This document shows, one piece after another, positions 17,499 through 26,230 of a stretch of 64,000 nucleotides of DNA. The notes under the pieces are model-generated. The model ran no database searches. It saw only the letters and a list, made by a program, of their open reading frames with translations, and had not been told where the DNA came from. The stretch is from DASQZT01 sp963728965 (GTDB taxonomy: Bacteria; Acidobacteriota; Terriglobia; Bryobacterales; Bryobacteraceae). The stretch spans positions 2,108,001-2,172,000 of the forward strand of contig CAVSMH010000006.1 of the NCBI GenBank assembly GCA_963728965.1, written 5' to 3'. A program made the translations under genes and the position numbers. How positions within the stretch are numbered: position 1 is the stretch's first letter; every line of letters starts with the position of its first letter.

Positions 17499-19930
17499 TG
17501 CTGAGTGATCGTGCCGATCGTGTCGTCGCACCCTTCGGCAACCTCTCGTTGAGGACGAAGGGAATATTGGTTGTCTGCGTGCCGGTGTGCGCCCTGCTGG
17601 CAGCCATGGTGGTCTTCTACCAGTTTCAACAGCAGACCCGCAATGCCGCCGCCCAGGTGGCACACACGTACCAGGTCCGGAGTGCGATCCGCCGCGTCAC
17701 CATTCGGCTGGCCAATGCCGACTCGGCGCTCTACGGATATTTGCTCACTGGACGGCCATCGTTCCTCGCCGGGTATTGGGAGGCCCGCCGCGAAATTCAG
17801 GAACCCCTCGACGCGCTCACCCGCCTGGTCACCGACAATCCCACGCAGATGGCGCATGTGATCCGCGTACGCCGGCTGGTGGCGAATTCGCTGGATGCCA
17901 TGGATGCCCTGCGCCAGGCCGGCGCTCCCGATCAGACGCCGCCGGAAACGGCCGAACTGGAGCGCGGCAAGGCCGGCACGGATGCGGTACGCAGCGAGCT
18001 CGACGGGATGGGACTGGAGGAGGACCGGCTGCTGGTCGAACGCACCCAACGCGAGCACAGCGCGCAGCAGCAGCTGCAGATCGCGATCTTCGCCGGCGGG
18101 TTCCTGGGACTGCTGGGTGGAGTCGTCGCCGCGGTGTTGTTTACCACCCGCATTGTCCGCCGCGTTCACCATCTGGAAGACGACGCACACCGCGTGGCCC
18201 AGGGTTTGCCGATTCTCGATGAGGTGCGCGGCCAGGACGAAATCGCGCGCCTGCAACGCACCCTGAAGGAAACCTCCTCGCGCTTGACGGCGCAGAGCGA
18301 AGAACTGCGATCGGCCCACGCCGAGCTGGAATCGCGCGTCGAGCAACGCACCGGTGAACTGAGTTCCGCCAACGAACGGCTCACGGAAGCCACCGAGTTG
18401 AGCAACGCCGTGATCCGATCGTCGCCGCTGGCCATCTGGGCCCTCGATCTGGACGCCAACATTACCTTCTGGAATCCGGCGGCGCAGCGGATCTTCGGCT
18501 GGAGCGAGGAGGAAGTGATCGGCCGGCCGCTTCCCGTTGTGCCTCCAGAACAGGCCGAAGAGTACCGCGGCTGGATCGAACGCTTCCGTAAGGGCGAGAT
18601 GATTTCCGGCGTGGAAGGCACCCGCCGGAAGAAGGACGGATCGCCGATCGAAGTCGTCATCTGGACCGCGCCCCTGCGGGATGCCGCCGGGAGTATCCGC
18701 GGCACCATCGCCATCGACAGCGATCTCACCCAGCACAAACTGCTCGAAGCCCAGCTCCGCCAGTCCCAAAAGCTGGAAGCCGTGGGTCGCCTCGCCGGCG
18801 GCGTGGCGCACGATTTCAACAACCTGCTCACGGTCATCACCGGGTACTCCGAGATGATCGTTGCCGAGGGCCAGGGCCGCTCCGGCCTGATGGAGTATGC
18901 CCAGGAGATCCAGTACGCAGCCAATCGCGCCGCCGCGCTGACGGCGCAACTGCTGGCCTTCAGCCGCCGCCAGATCAGCCAGCCGCGCGTGCTCGATTTG
19001 AACGAGGTCGTGACCCATTCGATGAAGATGCTGCGGCGGGTGATTGGCGAGGATATCGAGATCCAGACCCACCTCGATCGCAATCTGGGCCGCGTGAAAG
19101 TCGATCCCATCCATATCGACCAGGTCATCATGAACCTGGTCGTCAATGCCCGCGATGCCATGGGCCACGGCGGCAAACTCACCATCGAAACCGCCAACCG
19201 GACGCTCGAGGCGGACTACATCGAACGGCACATCGGTGTCCAGCCGGGACACTATTGCATGCTGGCCATCAGCGACACCGGCACCGGTATGGATGCCCAA
19301 ACCAAGAGCCGCCTGTTCGAGCCCTTCTTCACCACCAAGGAGGCCGGCAGGGGTACCGGGCTCGGACTCTCCATCGTCTACGGCATCGTCAAACAGAACA
19401 ACGGCGAGATCATGGTCTACACCGAACCGGGGCAGGGCACGACCTTCAAAGTCTACCTGCCCATGGTCGAAGTGCCCGCCGAACTCGCCGCGGCCGAAAC
19501 GCGCCCCGGTGAGTTGCGCGGCAGTGAAACCATCCTGCTGTGCGAGGACGAAGATTCCATCCGCCGCCTGGTACATGCCATGCTTGCCCGCCAGGGCTAC
19601 CGCGTGCTCGACGCCGCCACGCCGGAGGAGGCCCTCCGTATCTCCGCGAGCGCCGGCCAACCGGTTGACCTCCTGCTGACCGATATCGTCATGCCGGGCT
19701 CGAGCGGTTTCGAACTGCTCCGCACCATGCGGCAGTCGCGGGCGGGTCTCAAGGTCCTCTACATGTCCGGCTACACCGATAACCAGGTGAGCCGCAGTTG
19801 GACCGTCGATCCGGGCACTCCCTTCATTCAGAAACCGTTCACCGCGGCCGCCCTCACCCAGAAGCTGCGCGAAGCCCTGGCCGGCCCGGGCGCTACATCT
19901 CCCTCCGGCCCTCCATGGCCTTCGAAATAG
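17498..19930 (+). CDS. Hybrid sensor histidine kinase: CHASE3-like, HAMP, PAS, HisKA, HATPase, receiver
   Basis: An 810-residue inner-membrane hybrid kinase. Helices at about 22-43 and 193-215 flank a periplasmic CHASE3-like domain. HAMP and coiled coil span ~216-300 and a PAS domain ~300-410 (WALDLDANITFWNPAAQRIFGW). HisKA has its acceptor His in GGVAHDFNNLL (His438). HATPase motifs are NLVVNARDAM, DTGTGMD and GRGTGLGLS. A C-terminal receiver (from ~677) has LCEDED and phospho-acceptor Asp729 in LLTDIVMPG. This PAS-HisKA-REC layout resembles kinases that lack a cognate regulator next door, and none is present here. The gene is coupled to mtaB, and its last 38 bases overlap the convergent recR. 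Confidence 0.88.
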   Translation: MLSDRADRVVAPFGNLSLRTKGILVVCVPVCALLAAMVVFYQFQQQTRNAAAQVAHTYQVRSAIRRVTIRLANADSALYGYLLTGRPSFLAGYWEARREIQEPLDALTRLVTDNPTQMAHVIRVRRLVANSLDAMDALRQAGAPDQTPPETAELERGKAGTDAVRSELDGMGLEEDRLLVERTQREHSAQQQLQIAIFAGGFLGLLGGVVAAVLFTTRIVRRVHHLEDDAHRVAQGLPILDEVRGQDEIARLQRTLKETSSRLTAQSEELRSAHAELESRVEQRTGELSSANERLTEATELSNAVIRSSPLAIWALDLDANITFWNPAAQRIFGWSEEEVIGRPLPVVPPEQAEEYRGWIERFRKGEMISGVEGTRRKKDGSPIEVVIWTAPLRDAAGSIRGTIAIDSDLTQHKLLEAQLRQSQKLEAVGRLAGGVAHDFNNLLTVITGYSEMIVAEGQGRSGLMEYAQEIQYAANRAAALTAQLLAFSRRQISQPRVLDLNEVVTHSMKMLRRVIGEDIEIQTHLDRNLGRVKVDPIHIDQVIMNLVVNARDAMGHGGKLTIETANRTLEADYIERHIGVQPGHYCMLAISDTGTGMDAQTKSRLFEPFFTTKEAGRGTGLGLSIVYGIVKQNNGEIMVYTEPGQGTTFKVYLPMVEVPAELAAAETRPGELRGSETILLCEDEDSIRRLVHAMLARQGYRVLDAATPEEALRISASAGQPVDLLLTDIVMPGSSGFELLRTMRQSRAGLKVLYMSGYTDNQVSRSWTVDPGTPFIQKPFTAAALTQKLREALAGPGATSPSGPPWPSK

Positions 19931-20492
19931 TCACTTCGTCGGCGAATTCGAGATCGCTGCCCACCGGGATCCCCATCCCGATCCGCGTCACCTTCACTCC
20001 CAGCGGCTTCAACAGACGCGCCAGGTACACGGCCGTGGCCTCGCCTTCCACCGTGGGATTGGTAGCCATGATCACCTCCTCGATTTCACCTTGCCCGATG
20101 CGCTCCACCAGTCCCTTGATCTTGAGCGATTCCGGCCCGATCCCGCGCAGCGGCGACAGCGCCCCGTGCAGCACGTGATACCGGCCTTCGAACTGGCGCG
20201 TGGTCTCGATGCCGATGATGTTGTGCGGCTCTTCGACCACGCACACCGTTTTCGCGTCGCGGTGGGGATCGCGGCAGAACTGGCACAGTTCGCTCTCGCT
20301 GATGTTGTTGCACAGGGCGCACAGCCCCAGCTTCTCTTTCACGTCGAGGATCGCGCGCGCCAGGTGCTCGGCATCCTCGCGCCCGGCGCGCAACACGTGA
20401 AATGCCAGGCGTTGGGCCGATTTCTGCCCGATCCCGGGCAGGCGCTTGAACTCGGTGATCAGGCGGGCGAGCGGTTCGGCGAAATCGGGCAT
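19893..20492 (-). CDS. recR: Recombination mediator RecR
   Basis: A 199-residue protein, the standard RecR length, which works with RecF/RecO to load RecA on gapped DNA. The N-terminal helix-hairpin-helix is FKRLPGIGQKSAQRLAFHVL; the four-cysteine zinc finger is CALCNNISESELCQFC; the Toprim domain has VCVVEEPHNIIGIE and the ATNPTVEGEATAVYL signature. It is the last gene of the dnaX-ybaB-recR operon, a very common order. The 3' end overlaps the oppositely oriented kinase gene by 38 bases. Confidence 0.95.
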   Translation of the reverse strand: MPDFAEPLARLITEFKRLPGIGQKSAQRLAFHVLRAGREDAEHLARAILDVKEKLGLCALCNNISESELCQFCRDPHRDAKTVCVVEEPHNIIGIETTRQFEGRYHVLHGALSPLRGIGPESLKIKGLVERIGQGEIEEVIMATNPTVEGEATAVYLARLLKPLGVKVTRIGMGIPVGSDLEFADEVTISKAMEGRREM

Positions 20493-20495
20493 CGC

Positions 20496-20804
20496 TCAGA
20501 ACATGCCGGGAGGCAGGCCCATTCCGCCGAGCATGCCCCCCATCTTGCCCTTGATCTCGTCGTCCACTTTGCGCACCGCTTCGTTGGCCGCCGCCACCAC
20601 CATATCCTGAAGCATTTCGACGTCACCCGCCACCTCCGGGTCGATCTTGACCGCGAGCAGGTTCTTCTGTCCGTCCATTTGTACCGTGACCATGCCGCCG
20701 CCGGCGGAGGCTTCGACCTTGATCAGCGCGATCTCCTGCTGGAGCTTCTCCTGCATCTGCTGCGCCTGGCGCATCATCTGCTGCATGTTGCCGGGTAGTT
20801 TCAC
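20496..20804 (-). CDS. ybaB: YbaB/EbfC-family nucleoid-associated protein
   Basis: A 102-residue small dimeric DNA-binding protein. It has the typical start (QQMMRQAQQMQEKLQQE, a coiled-coil helix), the central strand region VEASAGGGMVTVQMDG with KIDPE, and a C-terminal helix (AANEAVRKVDDEIKGKM) ending in a Gly/Met-rich tail. It sits three bases before recR and two bases after dnaX, the conserved arrangement. Confidence 0.93.
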   Translation of the reverse strand: MKLPGNMQQMMRQAQQMQEKLQQEIALIKVEASAGGGMVTVQMDGQKNLLAVKIDPEVAGDVEMLQDMVVAAANEAVRKVDDEIKGKMGGMLGGMGLPPGMF

Positions 20805-20806
20805 GT

Positions 20807-22459
20807 TTACTCCTTCAGATTGCGAATTTTCCGGATTTCCCCGCCGAATACTTCCCGGAAACGCCGGACCTCGGGATTTTCGAGCGCACGGCTGGTCACA
20901 TCGTCCTCGCGGGTGGGGGCCCCCGTCCCGATCGGCGCCGCGTTGTCCACCGAGTCGCTGATGACGACCTGGATGCGCAGGGCGCGCGGCGAGACCCGCG
21001 ACAGGGCCTTGCGCAAATCGTCCTCGCGCAGTGCCAGCTTGTACGGCTTGGTTGTCGTGAACTGCAACTCGCCGTTGCTCTCCACGACCCGCGAATTCTC
21101 CACGGCATCGGCGGTGAAGGTCATCCCCAGCTCCATCAGCGCCGCGTGGAGCGCTCTCCGCCAGTCGGCCGGATCGGCGGAGGCCGTTTGCCGCGGCTCG
21201 GCCGGTTTGGGGGCCGCGGGCTCGGGCGCCGCGGCCTGCGGAGTCGACACCTTGGGCGTTGCCGGAGCGGTCGCCGGCGCGGAAGGCACAGACGGCGACG
21301 ATGCCGGTAGTGCGGGACGGCTCCCGCTGCCGGCCCCGCCAAGCCCCGCCAACGCCTCCTCGATCGGCTGGAGGCGCCCGGCGTGAACCAGCCGCACCAG
21401 CCCGATCTCCAGGTGGAACCGCGGCTGCAACGAACTCTGCATGTCGCGATACAAATCGAGAGTCAACTGGAGATAGCGCGTCAGGTCTTCTTCGGAGAAC
21501 TTTGCGGCGATCGCGGCCAGTCTCTCCCGTTGCGCCGTCGAAGCGGCCACCAGGCGGGTATCGGCTCCCGCGATTCGCGCCACCAGCAGGTTGCGGAAAT
21601 ACCGCGCCAGCTCGCGGTTGAAATGCTGCAGGTTGTGGCCGTTGCGCTCCAGTTCGTCCACCACTTCCAGCATGCGCCGCGAATCGCTCGCCACCAGCGC
21701 CTCCGTCACCTGCTCCAGCGACTCCAGCGAAAACGAGCCCAGCAACGCGCGCACCTCGCGGGCATTCAAGTGCGACCCGCAGCAGGCGATGGCCTGGTCG
21801 AGCGCCGAAAGCGAATCGCGCACGCTGCCTTCACCCGCTTGCGCCAGCACAGCCAGCGCTTCCGGATCGGCCTCGATTCCCTCTTGCCCGCAGATCCAGG
21901 CCATTCGCGCCGTGAGATCTTCAAAACCCACCGATCGGAAACTGAAGTGCTGGCAGCGCGACGCTATGGTCGCCGGGATTTTGTGGGCCTCCGTGGTGCA
22001 CAGCACGAACACCACCCACGGCGGCGGCTCTTCGATGGTCTTCAGCAGCGCGTTGAAGGCCTCCGTAGTGATCTGGTGAGCCTCGTCCACGATGAAGACT
22101 TTGTAAGGGTCGCGCGCCGGCTGGTAGCGGACGTTCTCCCTCAGCTCGCGCATTTCATTGATGCCGCGGTTGGAAGCGGCATCGATCTCGATCACGTCCA
22201 CCGTGCCCCCGGTGGTGATTTCGCGGCAACTGGCGCAAACGCCGCAGGGCGTGGCCGTCGGCCCCTGGATACAGTTCAGGCATCGCGCCAGAATGCGCGC
22301 CACGGTGGTTTTCCCGGTGCCCCTCTGCCCGGAAAAGATGTAGCCGTGGGCGATGCGTTTCTGGACGATGGCGTTTTCCAGTGTGGTCTTGACGTGTTCC
22401 TGGTTGACCACGTCCTGAAAGGTTTGCGGCCGGTATTTCCTGGCTATGACCTGGTACAT
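20807..22459 (-). CDS. dnaX: DNA polymerase III subunit gamma/tau
   Basis: A 550-residue clamp-loader ATPase. It opens with MYQVIARKYRPQTFQDVV, has Walker A SGQRGTGKTT (about 43-52), four zinc-binding cysteines (Cys63, 72, 75, 78), Walker B FIVDEAH and the SRC-type sensor ASRCQHFSFR. Domain III follows, then an Ala/Pro-rich linker and a tau-like C-terminal domain. I chose the ATG at 22459: the frame is open 13 codons further, but that part lies inside the SRP RNA. I could not identify a programmed frameshift site for a gamma product. First protein gene of the dnaX-ybaB-recR operon, directly behind the SRP RNA. Confidence 0.93.
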   Translation of the reverse strand: MYQVIARKYRPQTFQDVVNQEHVKTTLENAIVQKRIAHGYIFSGQRGTGKTTVARILARCLNCIQGPTATPCGVCASCREITTGGTVDVIEIDAASNRGINEMRELRENVRYQPARDPYKVFIVDEAHQITTEAFNALLKTIEEPPPWVVFVLCTTEAHKIPATIASRCQHFSFRSVGFEDLTARMAWICGQEGIEADPEALAVLAQAGEGSVRDSLSALDQAIACCGSHLNAREVRALLGSFSLESLEQVTEALVASDSRRMLEVVDELERNGHNLQHFNRELARYFRNLLVARIAGADTRLVAASTAQRERLAAIAAKFSEEDLTRYLQLTLDLYRDMQSSLQPRFHLEIGLVRLVHAGRLQPIEEALAGLGGAGSGSRPALPASSPSVPSAPATAPATPKVSTPQAAAPEPAAPKPAEPRQTASADPADWRRALHAALMELGMTFTADAVENSRVVESNGELQFTTTKPYKLALREDDLRKALSRVSPRALRIQVVISDSVDNAAPIGTGAPTREDDVTSRALENPEVRRFREVFGGEIRKIRNLKE

Positions 22460-22474
22460 GGGGAGGGTAACTGC

Positions 22475-22577
22475 CAGGCCTCGGGTGATCCGCGGCACAC
22501 GAGCCGCACCACTACCGTTGCTTCCTTCCGGACCTGGCGGGGTTCGCAGCCGCCCGTTGCACGGAGCCCGAGACCTG
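22475..22577 (-). ncRNA. ffs: Small bacterial signal recognition particle RNA (4.5S-type)
   Basis: Read on the minus strand, the hallmark SRP apical domain CCAGGTCCGGAAGGAAGCA is present, which forms the Ffh-binding loop with the GGAA tetraloop. The flanks form a terminal stem: 5' CAGGTCTCGGG pairs with 3' CCCGAGGCCTG (one G-U), giving a hairpin RNA of about 103 nt. Position just upstream of dnaX is common in bacteria. The ends are set by the stem and may be off by several bases. Confidence 0.93.
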
Positions 22578-22661
22578 ACAAGTACTTATCCTAGCATGGG
22601 GGGCGGACCCCCGCCGCGGAGCCGTCCGGCAGCTCTCGCATCCGCCCCTCGGCGGCGCGTT

Positions 22662-24194
22662 CTATCGTCGGCCGAACCGTCGCGGAGCGCTCGGCGGGCG
22701 GTAGGAGGGCCGGGGCGAAGGCCGGTAGCGCGGAGGCGGCGCGGCGTGCGGCTCTTCGCGGCGCGAGCCGCCGCCAAACTGGCGCGGGCTCCGGTCCCCT
22801 CCGGGTGAGGCGTACTTGGAGCCCGAATAGGAACCGCCCTTGGACGCGTACTGCGAATCGCGGAAGCCGCCGCGCTTGGCGAACGTGCTGCCCGAGTAGC
22901 GGTCCTGCGTGGTGGTGCCCTGGGTGCCGTACTTGGGAGCGCTCTGGCCGGCGCCGGCATCGCGGCCGTAATACGTCTGGCCGCGGCTGCGGTAGGTGCG
23001 GTACTGTTCCCAGTCGTAGCGATCCACCGGGGTGTACCGGTTGTTGAACAGCAGATCGCGCAGCAGCGCGTACTGCCCGTAGAACACCCAGAAATCGCGG
23101 CCGTCGCGGTGATCCCAATATCCGTACTGGTTGGAGCCCTGGGAGGGCGGAGCGACATAGGCGAATCCCGGCGGCTGCGCCGTGCGCTCGGCTTCGAGAT
23201 CGTATTTCCCCGCCGGCTTGTGCGCGATCACCATCCCCAGGTCGTTCTTCTGCGCGTCGTAAGTGCCCCGCGAAACATCCACCCAGTTTTCGTCCGACGA
23301 AACCTGGCCGCCCTTGGCATTGGCATCCGCCAGCCGGGTATTGATGGTGCGAATCTTCTGCGCGTACCCGCTACCGCCGCTGCGGGTCTCCATGTCCACC
23401 AGGACCTTGTCCCAGGCGTTATAGAGCTGCGCGGTGAGCGATTGGATCTCCCGCGACTGCCGGGGCGCCGCGGCAGCGGCGTTTTTCAGCGTCTCGGCGG
23501 CCGAGGAAAGCGCGCCGTAATCGAGGTGGGACAGATCTCCCGCGGCCGCCTGGCGGCGCGCCTCCGCGCTGCTCTGCCAGGCGCTCTCCGCCTGCGACGA
23601 GACCGTGCGCAGATTGGCCAGCCGTGCGTCGAGATCGGCTTTCTTCTCCGGCCAGTCGCCGGACGCCTTTTCGACCTCCGCCGTCACCGGCGCCAGGTCG
23701 AAGCCGCGCACCGCCTGGTAGTCCTGCTCCATCTGCCGCAGCGCTTCCGGCAGGTGCTGCTTGAAATCCACCCAGTGCGCGGCTTCCTTCTGGATGCCGG
23801 CCGCCTGGCTGAGGGCGCTCGCGCGGAGATTGCGCTCCTGCGCCAGCAGGCTTTGGACCTGCGCGCGATCCTGGCGCCGGTTCTGCTTTTCGAGCGCCGT
23901 GAGCCGCTCCACGTCGCGGGCCGCATACTGTATGTCGCCGAGCGCTTTCGAAAGCTGGTCCGGCCACTGCCGGCTGGCCTCGATGCCATGAAACAGGTCC
24001 GGTTCGGAGCGCAGATCGCCCAGCACTTCGTCCTGCGCCGACTGGACCTGCTTCTGCGACGCGCTCACCGACGTCCGTTCCGAGTCGATCTGCTTGCGGA
24101 GATCCCGGGGCAGGTTGTCGAGCCCCAGGAAGGGAACGATCACCACGAAGGTTCCCAGTAAAGCGGCGATGAATTTCAGTCCAGCGCGATTCAT
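22662..24194 (-). CDS. Uncharacterised protein of the PspA-type operon, coiled coil with Ser/Gly/Tyr/Arg-rich tail
   Basis: A 510-residue protein I do not recognise. Residues ~5-25 form a hydrophobic N-terminal helix (LKFIAALLGTFVVIVPFLGL), which may anchor it. Residues ~30-300 are helical and Gln/Ala/Arg-rich, with the look of coiled coils. Around 360-400 there is a Tyr/Trp-rich stretch (YGYWDHRDGRDFWVFYGQY), and the last ~120 residues are low-complexity (repeated Ser-Gly-Tyr, then Pro/Arg-rich). The start ATG at 24194 follows the DUF4178-like gene by four bases, so it is probably the last gene of the operon with PspA. Low-complexity tail and context suggest an envelope-associated assembly role, but this is only inference. 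Confidence 0.7.
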   Translation of the reverse strand: MNRAGLKFIAALLGTFVVIVPFLGLDNLPRDLRKQIDSERTSVSASQKQVQSAQDEVLGDLRSEPDLFHGIEASRQWPDQLSKALGDIQYAARDVERLTALEKQNRRQDRAQVQSLLAQERNLRASALSQAAGIQKEAAHWVDFKQHLPEALRQMEQDYQAVRGFDLAPVTAEVEKASGDWPEKKADLDARLANLRTVSSQAESAWQSSAEARRQAAAGDLSHLDYGALSSAAETLKNAAAAAPRQSREIQSLTAQLYNAWDKVLVDMETRSGGSGYAQKIRTINTRLADANAKGGQVSSDENWVDVSRGTYDAQKNDLGMVIAHKPAGKYDLEAERTAQPPGFAYVAPPSQGSNQYGYWDHRDGRDFWVFYGQYALLRDLLFNNRYTPVDRYDWEQYRTYRSRGQTYYGRDAGAGQSAPKYGTQGTTTQDRYSGSTFAKRGGFRDSQYASKGGSYSGSKYASPGGDRSPRQFGGGSRREEPHAAPPPRYRPSPRPSYRPPSAPRRFGRR

Positions 24195-24198
24195 GGGA

Positions 24199-24834
24199 TT
24201 ACGCCCGCGCGCCACGGTACACCGTAACGTTGCCGGCAGGAACGCCCGTGTACAGCGTGGCCGCAAAAGGCTCCCCTTCCGCCTTGCGGATGGCGAGCAG
24301 TCCGCTGCCCTCCTTCTCCTTGAATTCCCAGTAGTAGAAGGACGTCGGTCCGCCCGCGCCGCCGCTCACCTGCGCCTCCCGGCTCAGGACGTATTGCCAG
24401 GAACGCTTGTCGAATTCGAACCAGTCGCCGGTGTTCTGCCGCTCATCCATATCGGCCAGGTCCTGCTCGGAAAGACCGAAATCTTCGATGGCAAGCTTGC
24501 GCGGGTCGCTGTGAAGGTGGACCTGGGTATCGCCCTCGCTGTCGGTGGCCACCCGCATGGCGACGCGGCGTTCGCGGTACGAGCCGCTCACCTCGGACCA
24601 GCGGCGGTTGCCCGACTGGTACCACAAGCTCCGGTCGATGGTGAAATCGAGATCGGTATAATCTTCGCCGGCACCCGACACGGAGACCACATCTCCGTCC
24701 CGCGCGTCGCCTGGTTTCAGGTTGGCCAGGTCCGGCTGAGCGGCAGTCGGAGCCGTGGGCTTCTTCTTAAACAGATTCATCAGAACGACTCCTAACAGAA
24801 CCACCAGGAGGACTTCTATGGTTAGGGTGATCAT
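24199..24834 (-). CDS. DUF4178-like membrane-anchored protein
   Basis: A 211-residue protein with one N-terminal helix (LTIEVLLVVLLGVVLMNLF) and a soluble domain that resembles DUF4178: GDVVSVSGAGEDYTDLDF, RRWSEVSGSYRERR, then WFEFDKRSWQYVLSREAQ and YYWEFKEKEGSGLLAIRKAEG. DUF4178 genes often sit beside PspA-like genes and other small envelope genes. Here it lies between PspA and the uncharacterised coiled-coil protein, 12 bases after PspA. The distant YjfK family (DUF2491) is an alternative call. Function unknown. Confidence 0.65.
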   Translation of the reverse strand: MITLTIEVLLVVLLGVVLMNLFKKKPTAPTAAQPDLANLKPGDARDGDVVSVSGAGEDYTDLDFTIDRSLWYQSGNRRWSEVSGSYRERRVAMRVATDSEGDTQVHLHSDPRKLAIEDFGLSEQDLADMDERQNTGDWFEFDKRSWQYVLSREAQVSGGAGGPTSFYYWEFKEKEGSGLLAIRKAEGEPFAATLYTGVPAGNVTVYRGARA

Positions 24835-24846
24835 GGGCGCGAGCCG

Positions 24847-25623
24847 TCAGGCGTTCGCCTTCTCACCTGCCTTGCCGGAAACCAGCGAGCCCCCGGGCGA
24901 TGGCAGTTCTTTGGGTAAGTGGGGCGGCGCGAGCTTCTGCTGCCGTTCCTTCTTCAGCGCTTCCAGCTCGGAATCGACGCTGTGGCCGCCCAAGGCCGCG
25001 AACTGTTTCTCGAGATCTTCGTCTTTCCCGGCCGATGCCAGCTCGTCGAAAGCCTTGGCCGTGGCCTCCTCCTTCGAGACCGTCTCCTCGAACCGGTTCA
25101 GCGCGGCAAACGCATTGTCGGCGCTGCCCACCCCCGACATGGCTTCGGCGACCTTGCGCTGCGCCGAGGCGGCGTTCTTGCGGGCCACCAGCGTGGTGGC
25201 GGTGCGTTCGCCCTCGTCGATCTTGCGCTTGAGTTCGATCACCTGCTGCTTGAGCTTCTCCGTGGTTGCTTTCGCGGAATCGACCGCCTCCTGCAACGAT
25301 GCCACTTGCTGGTCCGATTCCGACTTCTTGCCCAACGCTTTCCGGGCCAGCTCTTCATTGCCCGCGTCCAGCGCCTGGCCGGCCCGGTCCTTCCACTCCT
25401 GCGACTGCCGCACGTACTTCTGGTACTCGGCATCCAGCCGGTTGTAGTTGCTCAAGGCCACGGCGGAAGCCTGGACCACCCGGTTCAATTCCGTTTTCAT
25501 GTCCGCCACGGTCTGGCGGACGGTCGTCTCGAACGTGGCGTCCTCGATCGCATCCACGCCCCGGTTGGCGCTACCCCGCGCGACCCGGCCGAGGCGTCCA
25601 AAAAAGTCGGGAAAGAATGGCAT
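24847..25623 (-). CDS. PspA/IM30-family protein
   Basis: A 258-residue, almost wholly helical protein of the PspA/Vipp1 (ESCRT-III-like) superfamily. The N-terminus has an amphipathic start (FFPDFFGRLGRVARG) followed by long charged coiled coil (EYQKYVRQSQEWKDRAGQAL; ELARKALGKKSES; LKQQVIELKRKIDEGE; RKNAASAQRKVAEAMSG), the usual hairpin of the family. Members form membrane-bound polymers that protect the inner membrane under stress. The length is slightly above E. coli PspA. There is no PspF-like activator in the window. It is the second gene of the operon 26058-22662. Confidence 0.8.
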   Translation of the reverse strand: MPFFPDFFGRLGRVARGSANRGVDAIEDATFETTVRQTVADMKTELNRVVQASAVALSNYNRLDAEYQKYVRQSQEWKDRAGQALDAGNEELARKALGKKSESDQQVASLQEAVDSAKATTEKLKQQVIELKRKIDEGERTATTLVARKNAASAQRKVAEAMSGVGSADNAFAALNRFEETVSKEEATAKAFDELASAGKDEDLEKQFAALGGHSVDSELEALKKERQQKLAPPHLPKELPSPGGSLVSGKAGEKANA

Positions 25624-25638
25624 AGCTACGTTTCTCCG

Positions 25639-26058
25639 TTAGAGTTTGAGATCGCCCAGCAGGCGGCGCGCGCTGAACACATCGGCCAGAAGGAAGTGCA
25701 CGCAGGAGAGAATGTCGTCTTCGTCGTCGGCACCCAGGTCCTGGAGCTTGCAGAAGTTGTTCAACGTGATCGCCACTTTCTCCTGGTGGACGTCGTACAG
25801 CTGGAACGAGGACGTGGAAACACCGTTATTGGCGTCCAGCATCTTCCAGGCGAGCTCGCGAGTGATGGCAGCTTTCAAAACGGTGGTGCAAACCAGCGAA
25901 AAGAACAGGATGTCGCCCTCGAGCACAGCCTGGATGGCCACGCCGCTTTCCGTTTCGAGGATTCGCAGCGTGTCCGGGGCGGGTTCAGAAACTTCGTAGC
26001 CCTTCTCGGCGAGCAGGGCATGAATCTGCGGAAGGCGTGAGCCGGTCGTTGCTGTCAT
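25639..26058 (-). CDS. YbjN/DUF2170-like small protein heading the PspA operon
   Basis: A 139-residue protein with the alternating alpha/beta pattern of the YbjN (type III secretion chaperone-like) fold: IHALLAEKGYEVSEP, GVAIQAVLEGDILFFSLVC, then KMLDANNGVSTSSFQLYD and VAITLNNFCKLQDLG. The pairing with PspA recalls yjfI (DUF2170)-yjfJ (PspA) in E. coli. I chose the ATG at 26058; the frame is open upstream but without a family-like start. It probably assists assembly or regulation of the PspA-like partner, inferred from context. Confidence 0.62.
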   Translation of the reverse strand: MTATTGSRLPQIHALLAEKGYEVSEPAPDTLRILETESGVAIQAVLEGDILFFSLVCTTVLKAAITRELAWKMLDANNGVSTSSFQLYDVHQEKVAITLNNFCKLQDLGADDEDDILSCVHFLLADVFSARRLLGDLKL

Positions 26059-26230
26059 AGGCTTGGGAAGGCACTCCTCCTGTGATACGACTTCCACCAC
26101 GCCGGAGTTCCTCGATTCGGCGCGGCGCACGAAGTCCTTGCGATTCCATTGTACTGAGGATGGCCGATGGCGGGTATCCGCACGAAACCCCGCCGCTCCA
26201 CCGTAGCGGAACTCACCGGCAACCGGGCAC

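Noticed and set aside
17372..19660. Minus-strand frame of ~762 codons opposite the histidine kinase
   Set aside because: Shadow of the kinase gene, which has full domain support on the plus strand.
19893..19930. Overlap of the histidine kinase and recR 3' ends as a regulatory antisense pair
   Set aside because: A 38-base tail-to-tail overlap is common in compact genomes and gives no sign of regulation.
22460..22498. N-terminal extension of dnaX to 22498
   Set aside because: It would run into the SRP RNA, and the family starts at MYQVIARKYRP.
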